A DNA stretch of 14,780 nt from Candidatus Rokuibacteriota bacterium (GTDB taxonomy: Bacteria > Methylomirabilota > Methylomirabilia > Rokubacteriales > CSP1-6), in NCBI GenBank assembly GCA_016201645.1, contig JACQCL010000141.1:1-14780 (forward strand). Reading direction: 5' to 3'. Of this stretch, positions 14,004 through 14,780 are shown piece after piece. Made by a program: the position numbers and the translations under genes. The notes under the pieces are model-generated. The model saw only the letters and a list, made by a program, of their open reading frames with translations. It did no database searches and was not told the origin of the DNA. Positions within the stretch are counted from its first letter, which is position 1. Every line of letters begins with the position of its first letter.

Positions 14004-14780
14004 GCGAGGGTTGGGGAGGGGTCTGGGAGCGCTGCTTTCCACAAGCCCAGAGGAAGGGGAGACCCTTCGCGAGCTGGCAATCGACGAGATCTCGCCCAAC
14101 CCGAATCAGCCAAGAAAAACCTTTGACATCAATGGGTTACAAGAACTATCGGCTTCCATGCGCCAATCCGGCGTCCTTCAGCCCGTGGTCGTGCGGCGTG
14201 CCGGGAATGGGTACCAGCTCATCGTCGGTGAGCGACGGCTTCGGGCGGCCAGGATGGCGGGGCTGGAGAGGGTCCCGGCTGTCGTTCGGGAGGCCACGGA
14301 CGCCGAAAGCCTGGAGCTTGCCCTCGTCGAGAACCTGCTGCGGGAGGATCTTAACCCCATGGAGGAGGCCGAAGCGTACCAGCGGCTCCTGGCGGAGTTC
14401 GGCTGGACCCAGGAAGAGCTGGCGGCTCGGGTCGGGAAGGATCGAAGCTCGATCGGCAACTGCCTGCGCCTGCTCAAACTTCCCGCGATCATTCAGGACG
14501 ACCTCCGGGCCGGCCGGTTGACCATGGGCCACGCGCGCGCGCTTCTCTCCTTGGCGGGGGAGGCGGCCCAGCTTAAGCTGCGAGAAGAGATTCTGGCCCA
14601 TTCGTGGTCGGTGCGAACGACGGAGGAGGGGGTCCAGCGGAGCCACATTCCGCGGCGGGCGCCTCGCCGCTCTCCCGAGCTCACAGCCCTCGAGGACCAG
14701 CTCAGAGAGCGCTTGGCCACGCGTGTCCGGCTGGTCGGCTCAGAGCGGCGGGGCCGGATTGAGATCGTGTACGCGTCTCG
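13996..14780 (+). CDS. parB: Chromosome partitioning protein ParB (partial, 3' end outside window)
   Basis: parS-binding CTPase clamp that spreads along DNA around parS and recruits ParA and SMC. The first 261 residues are present. MAKRGLGRGLGALL (1-14) is the ParA-stimulating N-terminus. The CTP-binding domain includes LQPVVVRR (61-68), GERRLRAARMAGL (78-90) and ENLLREDLNPMEEA (112-125). The HTH is about 137-160 (TQEELAARVGKDRSSIGNCL at 138-157). The dimerisation domain begins near 228. The ATG overlaps the parA stop by 8 nt and has AAGGAGG 9 nt upstream, so the two are one transcription unit. No stop is reached before the window ends. Confidence 0.96.
   Translation, partial: MAKRGLGRGLGALLSTSPEEGETLRELAIDEISPNPNQPRKTFDINGLQELSASMRQSGVLQPVVVRRAGNGYQLIVGERRLRAARMAGLERVPAVVREATDAESLELALVENLLREDLNPMEEAEAYQRLLAEFGWTQEELAARVGKDRSSIGNCLRLLKLPAIIQDDLRAGRLTMGHARALLSLAGEAAQLKLREEILAHSWSVRTTEEGVQRSHIPRRAPRRSPELTALEDQLRERLATRVRLVGSERRGRIEIVYAS

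Overview
This window holds the replication-origin-proximal housekeeping cluster of a high-GC bacterium. The two gene blocks diverge from the dnaA-rpmH gap at about 9057-9419. To the left, on the minus strand, lie dnaA, dnaN, gyrB, gyrA, serS and tRNA-Ser(UGA). To the right, on the plus strand, lie rpmH, rnpA, yidD, yidC, jag, rsmG, parA and parB, with parB running off the window. All genes are transcribed away from the gap, as expected for leading-strand genes on either side of a chromosomal origin. Genes that recognise or use the origin lie beside their sites: DnaA boxes just upstream of dnaA, and two parS-type palindromes just upstream of parA.

Lineage: the GyrB carries the insertion of roughly 165 residues after the TOPRIM motifs that is typical of many Gram-negative bacteria. 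YidC has the long Gram-negative form with a large periplasmic domain. GC content is high, and GTG starts are used for rnpA, yidD and parA. This suggests a Gram-negative-type, GC-rich lineage, possibly a proteobacterial or NC10/Rokubacteria-like group. I cannot resolve the phylum from the sequence alone.

Left block: initiator (DnaA), sliding clamp (DnaN) and both gyrase subunits are followed by seryl-tRNA synthetase and, only 5 nt later, a tRNA for serine. recF, commonly found between dnaN and gyrB, is absent; a 144-bp gap with no gene takes its place. An intrinsic terminator after gyrA overlaps what looks like a serS promoter. The dnaN-dnaA gap contains the most AT-rich stretch I noticed and could hold an unwinding element.

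Right block: the usual ribosomal protein L34 / RNase P protein / YidD / YidC / Jag set is tightly packed, with overlapping starts. mnmE and mnmG, often found between jag and rsmG, are absent. parA and parB overlap by 8 nt and are preceded by two parS-like sites.

I found no mobile element, CRISPR array, or candidate for a wholly new system. The observations of interest are regulatory arrangements, gene-order losses and a few unusual residues in conserved proteins.
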